Below are positions 44,412 to 52,862 of a stretch of DNA of 64,000 nt, piece by piece. The notes under the pieces are model-generated. The model made no database searches. It saw only the letters and a list, made by a program, of their open reading frames with translations, and was not told where the DNA came from. Origin of the DNA: Anaerolineae bacterium (GTDB taxonomy: Bacteria; Chloroflexota; Anaerolineae; Promineifilales; Promineifilaceae); NCBI GenBank assembly GCA_023384415.1, contig JAHDWJ010000003.1, positions 165,876 through 229,875 on the forward strand. The letters run 5' to 3'. The first letter of the stretch is position 1. Every line of letters starts with the position of its first letter. The translations under genes and the position numbers were made by a program.

Positions 44412-44487
44412 CCTCACCCCCGGCCCCTCTCCCACGATGGGAGAGGGGAGCATATCCCCTCCCCTGGGGGAAATGGCGAGGGTGAGG
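44412..44487. repeat. CCTCACCC...GGGTGAGG hairpin repeat
   Basis: Outer arms CCTCACCC and GGGTGAGG enclose CCCCTCTCCCA / TGGGAGAGGGG. This type of intergenic palindrome is widespread in environmental bacteria. It separates the fusion gene from the WecA-type gene and may act as a bidirectional terminator, though no T-run follows. Confidence 0.65.
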
Positions 44488-44513
44488 AGCTGCATAGTTA
44501 CACCGTCCATTCT

Positions 44514-45518
44514 ATGAGCAGCGTTATTCTCATCTTCATCATCGCCTTGATGATCACCCTCGCCAGCACCCCGTTTGTGCGGCGGCTGGCAATTGCCATT
44601 GGCTTTGTGGACGCTCCGGCCCAGCGCAAGCTGCACAGTACCCCCATGCCACTCATGGGCGGGGTCGCTATTTTTGGCGGCGCGGTAGTGGGTCTGGTGT
44701 TGGGGGTGTTACAAGTGCGCCCTTTCCAAAGCCAGGAAGTACAAGGGATTTTGCTGGCCTGTGCGGTGGTGGCTCTTACCGGCCTCGTTGATGATCGGAT
44801 TCACCTGCCCGCCTGGGCCAAATTTTCCGGTCAGATCATCGGGTTTATCATTCTGATCGCCTTTCATGTCCACGTCAAACTGCCTCTACCCCTCTGGCTC
44901 AACTATCTCATCACTTTTGTCTGGGTGACGGGGATTAGCAATGCTATTAACTTTTTGGACAATATGGATGGATTAAGTGCCGGGATCAGTGGGGTGTGTG
45001 CCTCATTTATCATGCTCCTGGGAGCATTGAATGGGCAATTTTTAGTAGCCGGGTTAGCGGCCGCAGTCCTGGGCGCGTGTCTCGGTTTTTTACGCTACAA
45101 TTTCAAACCGGCGCAAATCTTCATGGGAGATGTCGGGGCTTTGTTCCTCGGTTTTCTCCTGGCAATCCTGGGGATGCAGCTTCGGTTCCCGGAAAATAGC
45201 AACGCCGTAACCTGGATGGTGCCGGTACTCATTATGGGTGTGCCCATTTTTGATATGAGCCTGGTCACCTTTTCCCGCCTGCGCCGGGGAATCAGCCCAC
45301 TAACTGCGGGCAAGGATCACACCAGCCACCGGTTGGTTGACCGAGGATTTAGTCAGCGCGAGGCGGTGCTTATTCTGTATCTCATGGGTGGGATTTTTGG
45401 CATGACCGCCATTTTTGTCACCCAGGCCAATGTTTTAGAAGGGTATTTTGTCGGGGGTACGGTTGTGGCCGCGGCCGCTTATATCCTATGGCGGCTCGAC
45501 CGAGACTTTACCCGATGA
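44514..45518 (+). CDS. WecA/TagO-type undecaprenyl-phosphate sugar-1-phosphate transferase
   Basis: A 334-residue polytopic PNPT-family protein. It moves GlcNAc-1-P (or a related sugar phosphate) onto undecaprenyl phosphate, the first membrane step of glycan assembly. Motifs: RKLHSTPMPLMGGVAIF, LVDDR (Mg-binding Asp pair), NAINFLDNMDGL, FMGDVGALFLGF and the KDHTSHRL loop (HxxHR-like, substrate specificity). About 11 helices. With the Wzx flippase and ligase-type genes it completes a Wzx/Wzy-like assembly line. Confidence 0.9.
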   Translation: MSSVILIFIIALMITLASTPFVRRLAIAIGFVDAPAQRKLHSTPMPLMGGVAIFGGAVVGLVLGVLQVRPFQSQEVQGILLACAVVALTGLVDDRIHLPAWAKFSGQIIGFIILIAFHVHVKLPLPLWLNYLITFVWVTGISNAINFLDNMDGLSAGISGVCASFIMLLGALNGQFLVAGLAAAVLGACLGFLRYNFKPAQIFMGDVGALFLGFLLAILGMQLRFPENSNAVTWMVPVLIMGVPIFDMSLVTFSRLRRGISPLTAGKDHTSHRLVDRGFSQREAVLILYLMGGIFGMTAIFVTQANVLEGYFVGGTVVAAAAYILWRLDRDFTR

Positions 45519-45553
45519 CCAATCTCAATTGTTACAACACGAGGTGAATTTTT

Positions 45554-46336
45554 ATGTCTAAACGACCCCCAGCCAAATCAGCGGTACAACGGGCACGAGA
45601 ATCCCGTGACCGCAGTCAAAAACAAAATCAGACGATAACCTATATCGCGGCCGCATTAGCTGTGGTCGTCATCCTTTTCATTGTCTGGCAGGTGGTTAGC
45701 TCCCGCAATAGCAGCGGTGAAATAGCCGCCAACCCGACGGCCCAAACAAGAGGCGCCTGTACCGGTCAGCCTACCCCATTTGGAGATGGGGTGCGGCCGC
45801 TGGCAGAGATACCCGCTCCAGCTCGTAATGGTTATTACGCGGCCGCGCCAGAAACGGTCATTGATCAAAACAACTGTTATGAGGCATTCATCATCACCAA
45901 CAAAGGGGAGATACGCCTGCGCCTGTTTGAGCAGGTCGCCCCTATTACCGTCAACAACTTTGTCTACCTGGCTTCTCAAGGGTTTTATGACGGGGTTATC
46001 TTCCATCGTGTCCTGGAAGGGTTTATGGCCCAGACCGGCGACCCCACCGGCACCGGTACAGGTGGCCCTGGCTATACCTTCATAGACGAAACCGATCCTA
46101 ACTTCTTGTTTGATCGGCGCGGCTTGCTGGCCATGGCCAACTCTGGCCCTGCCACCAACGGCAGCCAATTCTTCATCACCTTTGCCCCCACTGATTGGCT
46201 CAATGGAGCTCATACTATCTTTGGCGAAATCATTGGCTCTGATACCATTCTGGATGCCATCACCCGCATCAACCCTGGTGATCCGGCTATCACCCCAGAT
46301 GTGATGGAGCAGGTAGAAATTTTGGAATATCGGTAA
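45554..46336 (+). CDS. Membrane-anchored cyclophilin-type peptidyl-prolyl isomerase
   Basis: A 260-residue protein. A basic N-terminus (1-27) and one transmembrane helix (28-48) put the rest outside. Residues 105-260 form a cyclophilin domain with active-site FHRVLEGFMAQTGDP, TNGSQFFITF and GPGYTF. The catalytic Arg is present. The segment just before the domain (RPLAEIPAPARNGYY) and the domain itself closely resemble the C-terminus of the fusion protein 1.2 kb upstream, so the two are paralogues. It probably assists folding of exported proteins. Confidence 0.9.
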   Translation: MSKRPPAKSAVQRARESRDRSQKQNQTITYIAAALAVVVILFIVWQVVSSRNSSGEIAANPTAQTRGACTGQPTPFGDGVRPLAEIPAPARNGYYAAAPETVIDQNNCYEAFIITNKGEIRLRLFEQVAPITVNNFVYLASQGFYDGVIFHRVLEGFMAQTGDPTGTGTGGPGYTFIDETDPNFLFDRRGLLAMANSGPATNGSQFFITFAPTDWLNGAHTIFGEIIGSDTILDAITRINPGDPAITPDVMEQVEILEYR

Positions 46337-46373
46337 AGCAAGTTTCGCGTTTCTCGTTCCGAGGATTATTATT

Positions 46374-46433
46374 CACAGATGGCCCAGAGTTGTACAGATT
46401 TTTGCGGCTATCTGAACATCTGGGTCATCTGTG
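46374..46433. repeat. CACAGATG inverted repeat
   Basis: CACAGATGGCCCAGA (46374-46388) pairs with TCTGGGTCATCTGTG (46419-46433), one mismatch, around a 30-base loop. The spacer at 44355-44390 uses the same CACAGATG word in direct repeats. Confidence 0.6.
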
Positions 46434-46454
46434 GATAGTTCAAGGAAGATGCAG

Positions 46455-47510
46455 ATGTATAAATCAGTGGCCCGCTCTGGATTGATTATCAGCCTGGTGA
46501 TCAGCAATTTGCTCCTGGTGTGGGGGGTGTTGGCTATGGGAGTAGAGCCAAGAGGGGGCGCGGCCGCGTCCTTTACCCCGGGCGATCCTCTGCCCCGAAT
46601 CAGCTGTACCGATGGGTATGAGGCGTTCATCTACGCTGAGGGGTTAGCCAGCCCCGACGGTCTGGCCCTGGCGGCCAATGGGCTGCTCTATGTAGCCCAG
46701 GAAGCCAGTGGGGAAGTCAGCCAGGTCGGGTCAACTGGAATTGTGACCTCTCTTGTCACTGGCCTTAACAACCCGGAAGGGCTGACCCTGGACAGCAGTG
46801 GCAATTTGTACATTGTGGAAGATGCCAATGGCGGCCGCTTACTCCAATACCAACCCAACGGCACCCTCATCACCATCACCACCGGCCTGGTTGGGGCCGA
46901 GAACGTCACCTGGTCGGCCAGCGGCACCCCTTTGCACGTCACCGAATCCAACGTCGAATACATCACCGATCCATTTGACGCCAAATCTTGGGTCACAGCC
47001 ATTCAGCTTAATGGCAATAAAAACCGGCTCATTACGGCAACACCGCAGATCACCTTCCCGTATGTCCGCTTCATCAGCTACGCCGGGATTACCTGGGGTC
47101 CAAATGGGCTGCTTTATCTGAGCAATGAGGCGGCCGGGATCCAAATTAGCCAGCCCCCGTTTATTCTCACGACCACCACCAGCATCCTCACCCTCAACCC
47201 CACCACTATCGCCCAAAACATTTTCGTCATCGGCCTGACTTCACCCGAAGGCATTCGCTTTGCCCCGGATGGCAACTTTCCTCTGTATGTGGTGGAAGAA
47301 GATTTGGGCAATGGAGATGGCTGGTTGAGCCAGATCACCGCCAATGGGGTGGTCACCCCGTTTTGCTCTGGCTTCCAAACTATCGAAGATGTGCAGCCAG
47401 CCCCGGATGGCAGCTTTTTCGTCAGTGAAGACAGCACCGGCCTCATCATCCGTCTGGCTCCGCCCCCAGATGATCCGGCCATTTTCCTGCCCTTGTTGCT
47501 CAATCAGTAA
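46455..47510 (+). CDS. Secreted NHL/SMP-30-type beta-propeller protein
   Basis: From the ATG at 46455 (ribosome site AAGGAAG, eight bases upstream) it has 351 residues. A signal peptide (about 1-35) is followed by a six-bladed propeller with repeated motifs SPDGLALAANGLLYVAQ, NPEGLTLDSSGNLYIVED and SPEGIRFAPDGNFPLYVVEE. It is close to SMP-30/gluconolactonase-like or NHL propellers, but catalytic residues cannot be assigned. It ends FLPLLLNQ, a short hydrophobic tail after a PPPDDP spacer. Upstream GTG/ATG codons are less likely starts. Confidence 0.75.
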   Translation: MYKSVARSGLIISLVISNLLLVWGVLAMGVEPRGGAAASFTPGDPLPRISCTDGYEAFIYAEGLASPDGLALAANGLLYVAQEASGEVSQVGSTGIVTSLVTGLNNPEGLTLDSSGNLYIVEDANGGRLLQYQPNGTLITITTGLVGAENVTWSASGTPLHVTESNVEYITDPFDAKSWVTAIQLNGNKNRLITATPQITFPYVRFISYAGITWGPNGLLYLSNEAAGIQISQPPFILTTTTSILTLNPTTIAQNIFVIGLTSPEGIRFAPDGNFPLYVVEEDLGNGDGWLSQITANGVVTPFCSGFQTIEDVQPAPDGSFFVSEDSTGLIIRLAPPPDDPAIFLPLLLNQ

Positions 47511-47529
47511 GCGGCACTCGCCCCACACC

Positions 47530-47654
47530 TTAGCCTATTGAGGATATCTGTCGCCACCAGTAATTCCCTTTGTACATTTCCGTAAAGCCCAGGCTGGTGT
47601 AGAGAAGATTCGCCGGGATCATATCTCCGGTGTCAATGACAACATCAATATCTC
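47530..47654 (-). pseudogene. C-terminal remnant of a GNAT acetyltransferase
   Basis: The minus strand reads DVVIDTGDMIPANLLYTSLGFTE, then MYKGNYWWRQISS and a stop at 47530. This is the acetyl-CoA-binding end of a GNAT protein (PANxLYxSLGF motif). Nothing upstream remains, since the fragment runs into the aspS stop at 47664. It is a decayed gene end. Confidence 0.65.
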
Positions 47655-47663
47655 CTCTTTGTT

Positions 47664-48965
47664 TTACGGCGTCAACCGCTGCATGTCACGCGGGAAGAGG
47701 GTAGTCAGTTTGATGTTGGGCAGGTTGAGAAGCTGCATAAGCAGCCGTTCCAGACCAATGGCAAAGCCACCGTGTGGGGGCATCCCATATTTGAACGCTT
47801 CCAGATAGGTGGCGAACGGCTCAACAGGCAGGTTGGCCTTATCCAGAGCCGCCAGATATTGCTCGTACCGGTGCAGCCGCTGACCGCCGGTAATCAATTC
47901 TAACCCTCGAAAGAGCAGGTCGAAAGAGTTGGAGTATTGCGGCCGCGCCTCATCGAGGTGGGTGTAAAAGGGGCGTTTGCTCATCGGGTAGCCAGTGACA
48001 AAGAGAAAATCGCTGCCATGCACCTCTTTGGCCCACTCCCCCAACCACCGTTCATCCTGAGGGGAGAGGTCTGGCTCACCGCGCACATCCACCCCATGCC
48101 GCTCTAAGATGAGATCTTGCGCGGCCGCAAAATGAATGTGAGGTATCGTCTCCGGCACAACTGGCAGAGCTGCCCCCAACAGGGCCAACTCCGTACTCCC
48201 CTGTTGTGCCAGGGTGTCCATGATGCCGGCGATGACTGTACGGGCCATAGCCATTACCGTAAAATGGTCTTCAATAAAGCCAAACTCCACATCCAGGCTC
48301 ACATATTGGTTCAGGTGGCGCGTCGTGTTGTGTGGTTCTGCCCGAAAGACTGGCCCTACCTCATACACCCGCTCAAATACCCCTACCATCATCTGTTTGT
48401 AAAACTGGGGGCTTTGGGCCAGGTACGCTTCCCGACCAAAATAGGCGATCTTAAACACATTAGCCCCCCCTTCTGTGGCTGAAGCGACCATTTTAGGGGT
48501 CTGGATTTCGGTGAACCCCTGGCTGTTGAGGGTGGCGCGAAAACCGGCCATGGCCGCGGCCGCCAGCTTAAACAGGGCCCGCCGCTGGGGATGCCGGTTC
48601 AACACCACCGCATGATCCAGCAAGGTAGGCACGGCGGCGTTCAACTGCTTTTTATGGAGAGGGGCCGGCGGTGTCACCTGAATGGGGGTGATCATGGTGA
48701 CAGACGGCTGGTATAGCTCTATCCCCCCAGGCGCCTGGTCTGAGGTGACCACCACCCCGCGCAGCTCAATAACCGACTCTAAACCAACGGTGAGCGCGGC
48801 CGCGATATCCGCATCATCTTCCGTTACCGCCTGAATGGTGCCATAACCATCCCGCAGCACCAGGAAGGTAATCCCCCCCAGGCGGCGCACATTTTGCAGC
48901 CATCCCCGCAGCCTTACCGGCTCACCCACATACCCTGCGGCCTCAATCGTTCGTATCGTTTTCAT
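47664..48965 (-). CDS. aspS: Aspartate-tRNA ligase, archaeal type
   Basis: From the ATG at 48965 (AAGGAG eight bases upstream; an adjacent GTG at 48968 is an alternative) it has 433 residues. That is the short archaeal-type AspRS length, not the 590 of bacterial AspRS. The OB-fold start GWLQNVRRLGGITFLVLRDGYG, TEGGANVFKIAYFGREAYLAQSPQFYKQM, FRAEPHNTTRHLNQYVSLDVEFGF (motif 2) and GGFAIGLERLLMQLLN (motif 3) are diagnostic. Archaeal-type enzymes in bacteria are often nondiscriminating and also make Asp-tRNA-Asn. The T-box leader has GAC-type specifier candidates (Asp). Confidence 0.93.
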   Translation of the reverse strand: MKTIRTIEAAGYVGEPVRLRGWLQNVRRLGGITFLVLRDGYGTIQAVTEDDADIAAALTVGLESVIELRGVVVTSDQAPGGIELYQPSVTMITPIQVTPPAPLHKKQLNAAVPTLLDHAVVLNRHPQRRALFKLAAAAMAGFRATLNSQGFTEIQTPKMVASATEGGANVFKIAYFGREAYLAQSPQFYKQMMVGVFERVYEVGPVFRAEPHNTTRHLNQYVSLDVEFGFIEDHFTVMAMARTVIAGIMDTLAQQGSTELALLGAALPVVPETIPHIHFAAAQDLILERHGVDVRGEPDLSPQDERWLGEWAKEVHGSDFLFVTGYPMSKRPFYTHLDEARPQYSNSFDLLFRGLELITGGQRLHRYEQYLAALDKANLPVEPFATYLEAFKYGMPPHGGFAIGLERLLMQLLNLPNIKLTTLFPRDMQRLTP

Positions 48966-48985
48966 CACACCTGCTCCTTAGGCTT

Positions 48986-49034
48986 ACAAAAAACGCCCTC
49001 ATCCATAAGCATAGCTGCTTAATGGACGAGGGCG
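48986..49034 (-). terminator. Second attenuator terminator of the aspS leader
   Basis: Minus-strand arms CGCCCTCGTCCATTAAGC and GCTTATGGATGAGGGCG pair almost perfectly and are followed by TTTTTTG. It lies 21 bases upstream of the aspS start. Confidence 0.9.
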
Positions 49035-49128
49035 GGTGAGGGCATAAAACCCGGCATCTCGTGGTGCCACCATTATTCGTGGGGCGAAAATACCCCACCT
49101 CTAGCGGTTCGTGACCTTACTCCGGGAA

Positions 49129-49166
49129 CAAAAAACGCTCGCCTTCCTTAATTGGAGGACGAGCGT
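49129..49166 (-). terminator. First attenuator terminator of the aspS leader
   Basis: Minus-strand arms ACGCTCG (49160-49166) and CGAGCGT (49135-49141) with an inner CCTCC/GGAAGG helix, followed by TTTTTTG. Confidence 0.88.
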
Positions 49167-49398
49167 CTAAAAGCGCATCGTGGTACCACCGCCATTTGTC
49201 TGTATGCCAGACCTTTGTGGGTTCGTCACGAACCTGATGCTTTAACGGGCATCACCCGGGGCCAGTTTCCTGGTCGGCTCTGGGGTGTCATCACGGGGTG
49301 TCAATCACGGTACTCTCAGCTGCGACCGCTCTCTGGGGATTAACCAATCCTCGTAACCTGGTCCCTTCATCGCCGTTAAGGGTTTAATTGTGGCCGGG

Positions 49399-49428
49399 AG
49401 TATAACACAGCCCCCAGGCAAAGGCGAA
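49399..49428 (-). promoter_or_regulatory. Promoter of the aspS leader
   Basis: On the minus strand TTCGCC (49423-49428) and TATACT (49399-49404) are 18 bases apart. The -10 box matches that of the valS leader. Confidence 0.5.
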
Positions 49429-49477
49429 CCCGTTTCGTGAGGGATGAAAGGTGAGGCGTCGCCTCGCTCTTCATTCA

Positions 49478-50710
49478 TCACTCGTCACGCATCCCCCAGG
49501 TCAGCGGCAGATGGGTGAGGGCACGGAAAAGAGGGGTGTTGCGCCAGGTTAACTCCTCAACGGCTATGCCCAGGCGTAGATCAGGGAACCGTTGGAACAG
49601 GGTACGCAGGGCGATCTCCCCTTCCAGGCGGGCCAATGGGGCGCCCAGACAGTAATGGGATCCTTTGCCAAAGGCCAGATGGGGATTGGGGCGGCGGAAA
49701 ATGTCCAGCCGGTCCGCCTCGGTAAAGCGGCTCTCATCCCGGTTGGCGGACCCCAAAACGGCGATGAGTAAATCCCCTTTTTGCAGTTTGCGGCCGCCTA
49801 ATTCTGTATCGGCCGCCACAAAGCGGGTGAGGGTCCGCTCTACGGGGGAATCGTAACGCAGCAGTTCTTCGAGAGCATTGGGGATCAGGTCGGGATCCGC
49901 TTGCAAGGCGTTCCGAGCTTCCGGGTTTTGCAATAAGGCCAGGGTGGCATTGCCGATGAGGGAAACAGTCGTTTCATGCCCGGCCACAATGAGCAGGGCC
50001 AACATGCTAAATAGCTCCATCTCGCTCAACCGGTCGCCGGCTTCCTGAACATGAATCAGAGCCGAGAGAAGATCATCACCTGGCTGCTGCCGCCGTTCAA
50101 CGACGAGCTGTTGCATATAGGCCCCAAACGCCTGGAGCTTGAGCATCATCTCTTGCTGGGCTTCGGGGGTGAAGGCGGGCTGCACAAAAGCGTTAGACCA
50201 GAGGCGGAAATTTTCCTGATTGTCCAGAGGAATGCCGAGCAGTTCGGCAATGACGGTGATGGGTAAGGGGAAAGCGTAATCGGCAACCAGTTCCATGCGT
50301 CCTTGCGCGGCCGCTTTGTCTAGCAGGTCATGGGCGATTTGTTCAATACGCGGCCGCATACTTTGCACCATTTTCGGGGTGAACGCCTGGCCTACCAGAG
50401 AACGGAGCCGCCGGTGATCAGCCCCATCCCGGTTCAGCATGTGGCTGTTCAGCATCAACTGCAGGTCGGTTGTCCCACCATATTTTTGGGCTAATTCGGG
50501 GGAAATCGAAGCCGGGTCACGCCGGAAATGGCGCTCATCCAACAAGACCTGTTCCACCTCAGCATAGCCAGTTACAAACCAGATCGGTGTCTGGCCGTCC
50601 AGACCAGGCTGCTGAAAAACGGGGTCATCGGCCCGCATCTGGGCAAATGTCTGGTGTGTCTGCTGGCGAAATGAAGCTGAATAGAGGTCATATTTACGTG
50701 TTTGGTTCAT
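49478..50710 (-). CDS. Cytochrome P450, bacterial class I type
   Basis: A 410-residue soluble P450. The I-helix oxygen-binding motif is AGHETT, the K-helix ExxR is in LEELLRYDSPVER, and the heme loop is FGKGSHYCLGAPLAR with the thiolate Cys. HMLNRDGADHRRLRSLVGQAFTP is the C-helix region. It resembles CYP107/CYP102-like hydroxylases of secondary metabolism or xenobiotic conversion. No ferredoxin or reductase gene lies nearby, so partners must be encoded elsewhere. The substrate is unknown. Confidence 0.93.
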   Translation of the reverse strand: MNQTRKYDLYSASFRQQTHQTFAQMRADDPVFQQPGLDGQTPIWFVTGYAEVEQVLLDERHFRRDPASISPELAQKYGGTTDLQLMLNSHMLNRDGADHRRLRSLVGQAFTPKMVQSMRPRIEQIAHDLLDKAAAQGRMELVADYAFPLPITVIAELLGIPLDNQENFRLWSNAFVQPAFTPEAQQEMMLKLQAFGAYMQQLVVERRQQPGDDLLSALIHVQEAGDRLSEMELFSMLALLIVAGHETTVSLIGNATLALLQNPEARNALQADPDLIPNALEELLRYDSPVERTLTRFVAADTELGGRKLQKGDLLIAVLGSANRDESRFTEADRLDIFRRPNPHLAFGKGSHYCLGAPLARLEGEIALRTLFQRFPDLRLGIAVEELTWRNTPLFRALTHLPLTWGMRDE

Positions 50711-50757
50711 TTTTTACCTTATGCAATATAAGCCATTCTAAGGCCAACACCGGGGTT

Positions 50758-52755
50758 TTAGGACGCCCGTTTGCCAAAAAGAGAACGGCGATTGGGGTTG
50801 CCCGTAATACGTCTCCGCCAGGAATCCAGTTCCGGGTTATCCGGCTCTACACTGGCCCAGAGGTTAAGCCAACTTTCGGCTGTTTCGGGCCGTTTTTCGG
50901 CCAAACCCAGGTCCATTTGGGCCTGGGCCAGGGCGCGGAACTCGGCAATGTGCAGCCGCCGCCGCAGCATGATAGGTTCAAGCAGGGCTTTGGCCTCGTC
51001 AAGCTGGTTGTTTTGGGCATAGGTACGGGCCATGGCCACACGAGCAAACAGGTAATCCGGGAAACGGGTAAATGTTTCTTCAAGCAAGGCTATAGATTCA
51101 GCTGTTTTGCCCTGCATCTGGTAAGCGACACCGAGTTGGTTGTAGGCACTGGGAAAATCGGGCGCGGCCGCGATGATCTCTTTCAACATCCGTTCTGCCT
51201 GAGCGGCCTGGCCCCGCATCAGCAGCTCATACGCCTGGGTCAGACGGTTAATAACCGATTTAGGCACATTTTTGGGGATGTTTGGCTGGCTATAAATTTC
51301 AAACGCCATCATCAGCATCGGGCGATACTCCCCTGCCATGTACAGCCAAACTTCCCGGCTTTCTGGCAACAACTCAGGGTGGAATTGGCTGATAAATTTT
51401 ATCGCTTCCAACCGCAGCTCATCTGTGCCGAACTCCCCCAGGGCAAAATCATATAAGATTTGCATCATCTCTGGCGTTTCAGCCAACTTGCAAACGGTCA
51501 CCACATAGTGCCGGGCGGCCCCATCACCCAGTTCTAAGATGTGGGGCATCAGAGAAACCAGGTAAGGGTATTCTTGCAGCAGGCCCCGAACCATTTGGGT
51601 TATGGTCTCATTACGGCCCTGCTTACCCTTGATTGCCTGTTTTAAAAGGGCGGTCAGGCGATCTTCAAAACCAGCCGGAAGCCAATAGAATAAGGGCCAA
51701 TACCAGGGCACATTTTGCTGCCCCACCGGAAGGTAGCGATCCTGTAGGACGCTCTGGGTCACAGCAGCCAGGGGGGAATTGTTAGCGGCCGCTTCCCATA
51801 ACTTCCAGGCCGTTTTCCTTTTGCCCAGGCGAAAATAAGCGACACCAGCCAGATGCCGCAACGAAGAAGTGACCGCTGCCTGCTTTTTGGCTCTCAGGTA
51901 CACTGAGCGAATGGTTTCATCATCTCCGAAAAAGGCGGCGGTTTCGGCCTGTTTATAAAAGAAATCAAGGCTATCACCAGTGAGGTTCTGCAAGGTGGCG
52001 TGGTATTGTTGGGCTACCTCAAATTGGGCCATCAGGAAAGTAAACCGGGTGATGTTGGCCAGGGCATGGAAGTTTTGCGAATCTTGGGCCAATACCTGTT
52101 GGGCATGTTCAATGGCTTCGGCGGTGCGGCCGCGCATAAACAGGGCCTGGCTTATATTATTACGTATTGGGATGATGGTAGGATGTTGACTCAGAACAGT
52201 TTCGCCAAGCTCAATCGCTTTATCGGCCTGCATGGTTTCGGTGTAAAAGTGGATGCGGTCATGGGCTACCAGGATTTGCCGCCGCTCATCAGGGGTGAGA
52301 TTGGCCTCGTTTATAAGATGGTCCGTCTCTTCGTGGAAAAATTGATCAGTAAGCCGGGCAAATTGTTTGACATTCTCAAGGTCAGGATAGGTAGGGTATT
52401 CCTGGATAAGTCGTTCGGCCATGTGCCAGGCCAGGGCTATATAACCAGCCCGGCCGGCGATGAAAACATAATCGTTGAGCAGATCAGCTTGCTCGCGGCC
52501 ACGCTTCAACGGTAAGAGTTGGTCGGCATACAGCATATACTGCGTCCAATGTTGTAACTGGTGACACATATACAACATTTCCCCCAGGACAGCCTCATTG
52601 CGCGGGTATTGCTGCACCAACTCAGACAACTGGTTGTAGGCTTCATCATAATTTCCATCTTCAATCAAAGTTGCGACCCTGGCCAACGCTTTGTGGGGGG
52701 TCTTGCTGCTCTGGCGTGAAGCAAATTTGCGGGGGTTATTTTTACGTTTTTTCAT
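50758..52755 (-). CDS. Large TPR protein
   Basis: A 665-residue cytoplasmic protein with a basic start (MKKRKNNPRKFASRQ) and helical repeats throughout. Clear TPR units are ALARVATLIEDGNYDEAYNQLSELVQQYPRN, AIELGETVLSQHPTIIPIRNNISQALFMRGRTAEAIEHAQQVL, and near the C-terminus SAYNQLGVAYQMQGKTAESIALLEETFTRFPDY. There is no signal peptide or enzymatic domain. It is probably a scaffold for protein interactions. It is followed by a P450 gene at 48 bases, but a functional link is not evident. Confidence 0.8.
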   Translation of the reverse strand: MKKRKNNPRKFASRQSSKTPHKALARVATLIEDGNYDEAYNQLSELVQQYPRNEAVLGEMLYMCHQLQHWTQYMLYADQLLPLKRGREQADLLNDYVFIAGRAGYIALAWHMAERLIQEYPTYPDLENVKQFARLTDQFFHEETDHLINEANLTPDERRQILVAHDRIHFYTETMQADKAIELGETVLSQHPTIIPIRNNISQALFMRGRTAEAIEHAQQVLAQDSQNFHALANITRFTFLMAQFEVAQQYHATLQNLTGDSLDFFYKQAETAAFFGDDETIRSVYLRAKKQAAVTSSLRHLAGVAYFRLGKRKTAWKLWEAAANNSPLAAVTQSVLQDRYLPVGQQNVPWYWPLFYWLPAGFEDRLTALLKQAIKGKQGRNETITQMVRGLLQEYPYLVSLMPHILELGDGAARHYVVTVCKLAETPEMMQILYDFALGEFGTDELRLEAIKFISQFHPELLPESREVWLYMAGEYRPMLMMAFEIYSQPNIPKNVPKSVINRLTQAYELLMRGQAAQAERMLKEIIAAAPDFPSAYNQLGVAYQMQGKTAESIALLEETFTRFPDYLFARVAMARTYAQNNQLDEAKALLEPIMLRRRLHIAEFRALAQAQMDLGLAEKRPETAESWLNLWASVEPDNPELDSWRRRITGNPNRRSLFGKRAS

Positions 52756-52862
52756 TGTTTGTTGAGCATCTGCCGGTTTTAGACTTTGTAGATTAGTTCA
52801 ATCTTCGGAGATTGAACCAATTTTACCAGGTTAAAAACGAGCAACCCCTTAGCTGTTGAGGG

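Larger units (their letters stand above)
48986..49340 (-). promoter_or_regulatory. T-box leader of aspS with two antiterminator/terminator units in series
   Basis: The minus strand first carries Stem I-like features (AGAGAGCGG, GCTGAGAG, specifier context with GAC at 49287-49289, another GAC at 49300-49302), then a T-box core GGTGGTACCACGA (49178-49191) and terminator 1. About 70 bases later a second core AATGGTGGCACCACGAG (49060-49075) and terminator 2 follow. The first UGGN is UGGU, the second UGGC. UGGC would pair with GCCA of tRNA-Asp or tRNA-Asn, whose discriminator is G. No second full Stem I fits between the units. Confidence 0.85.
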
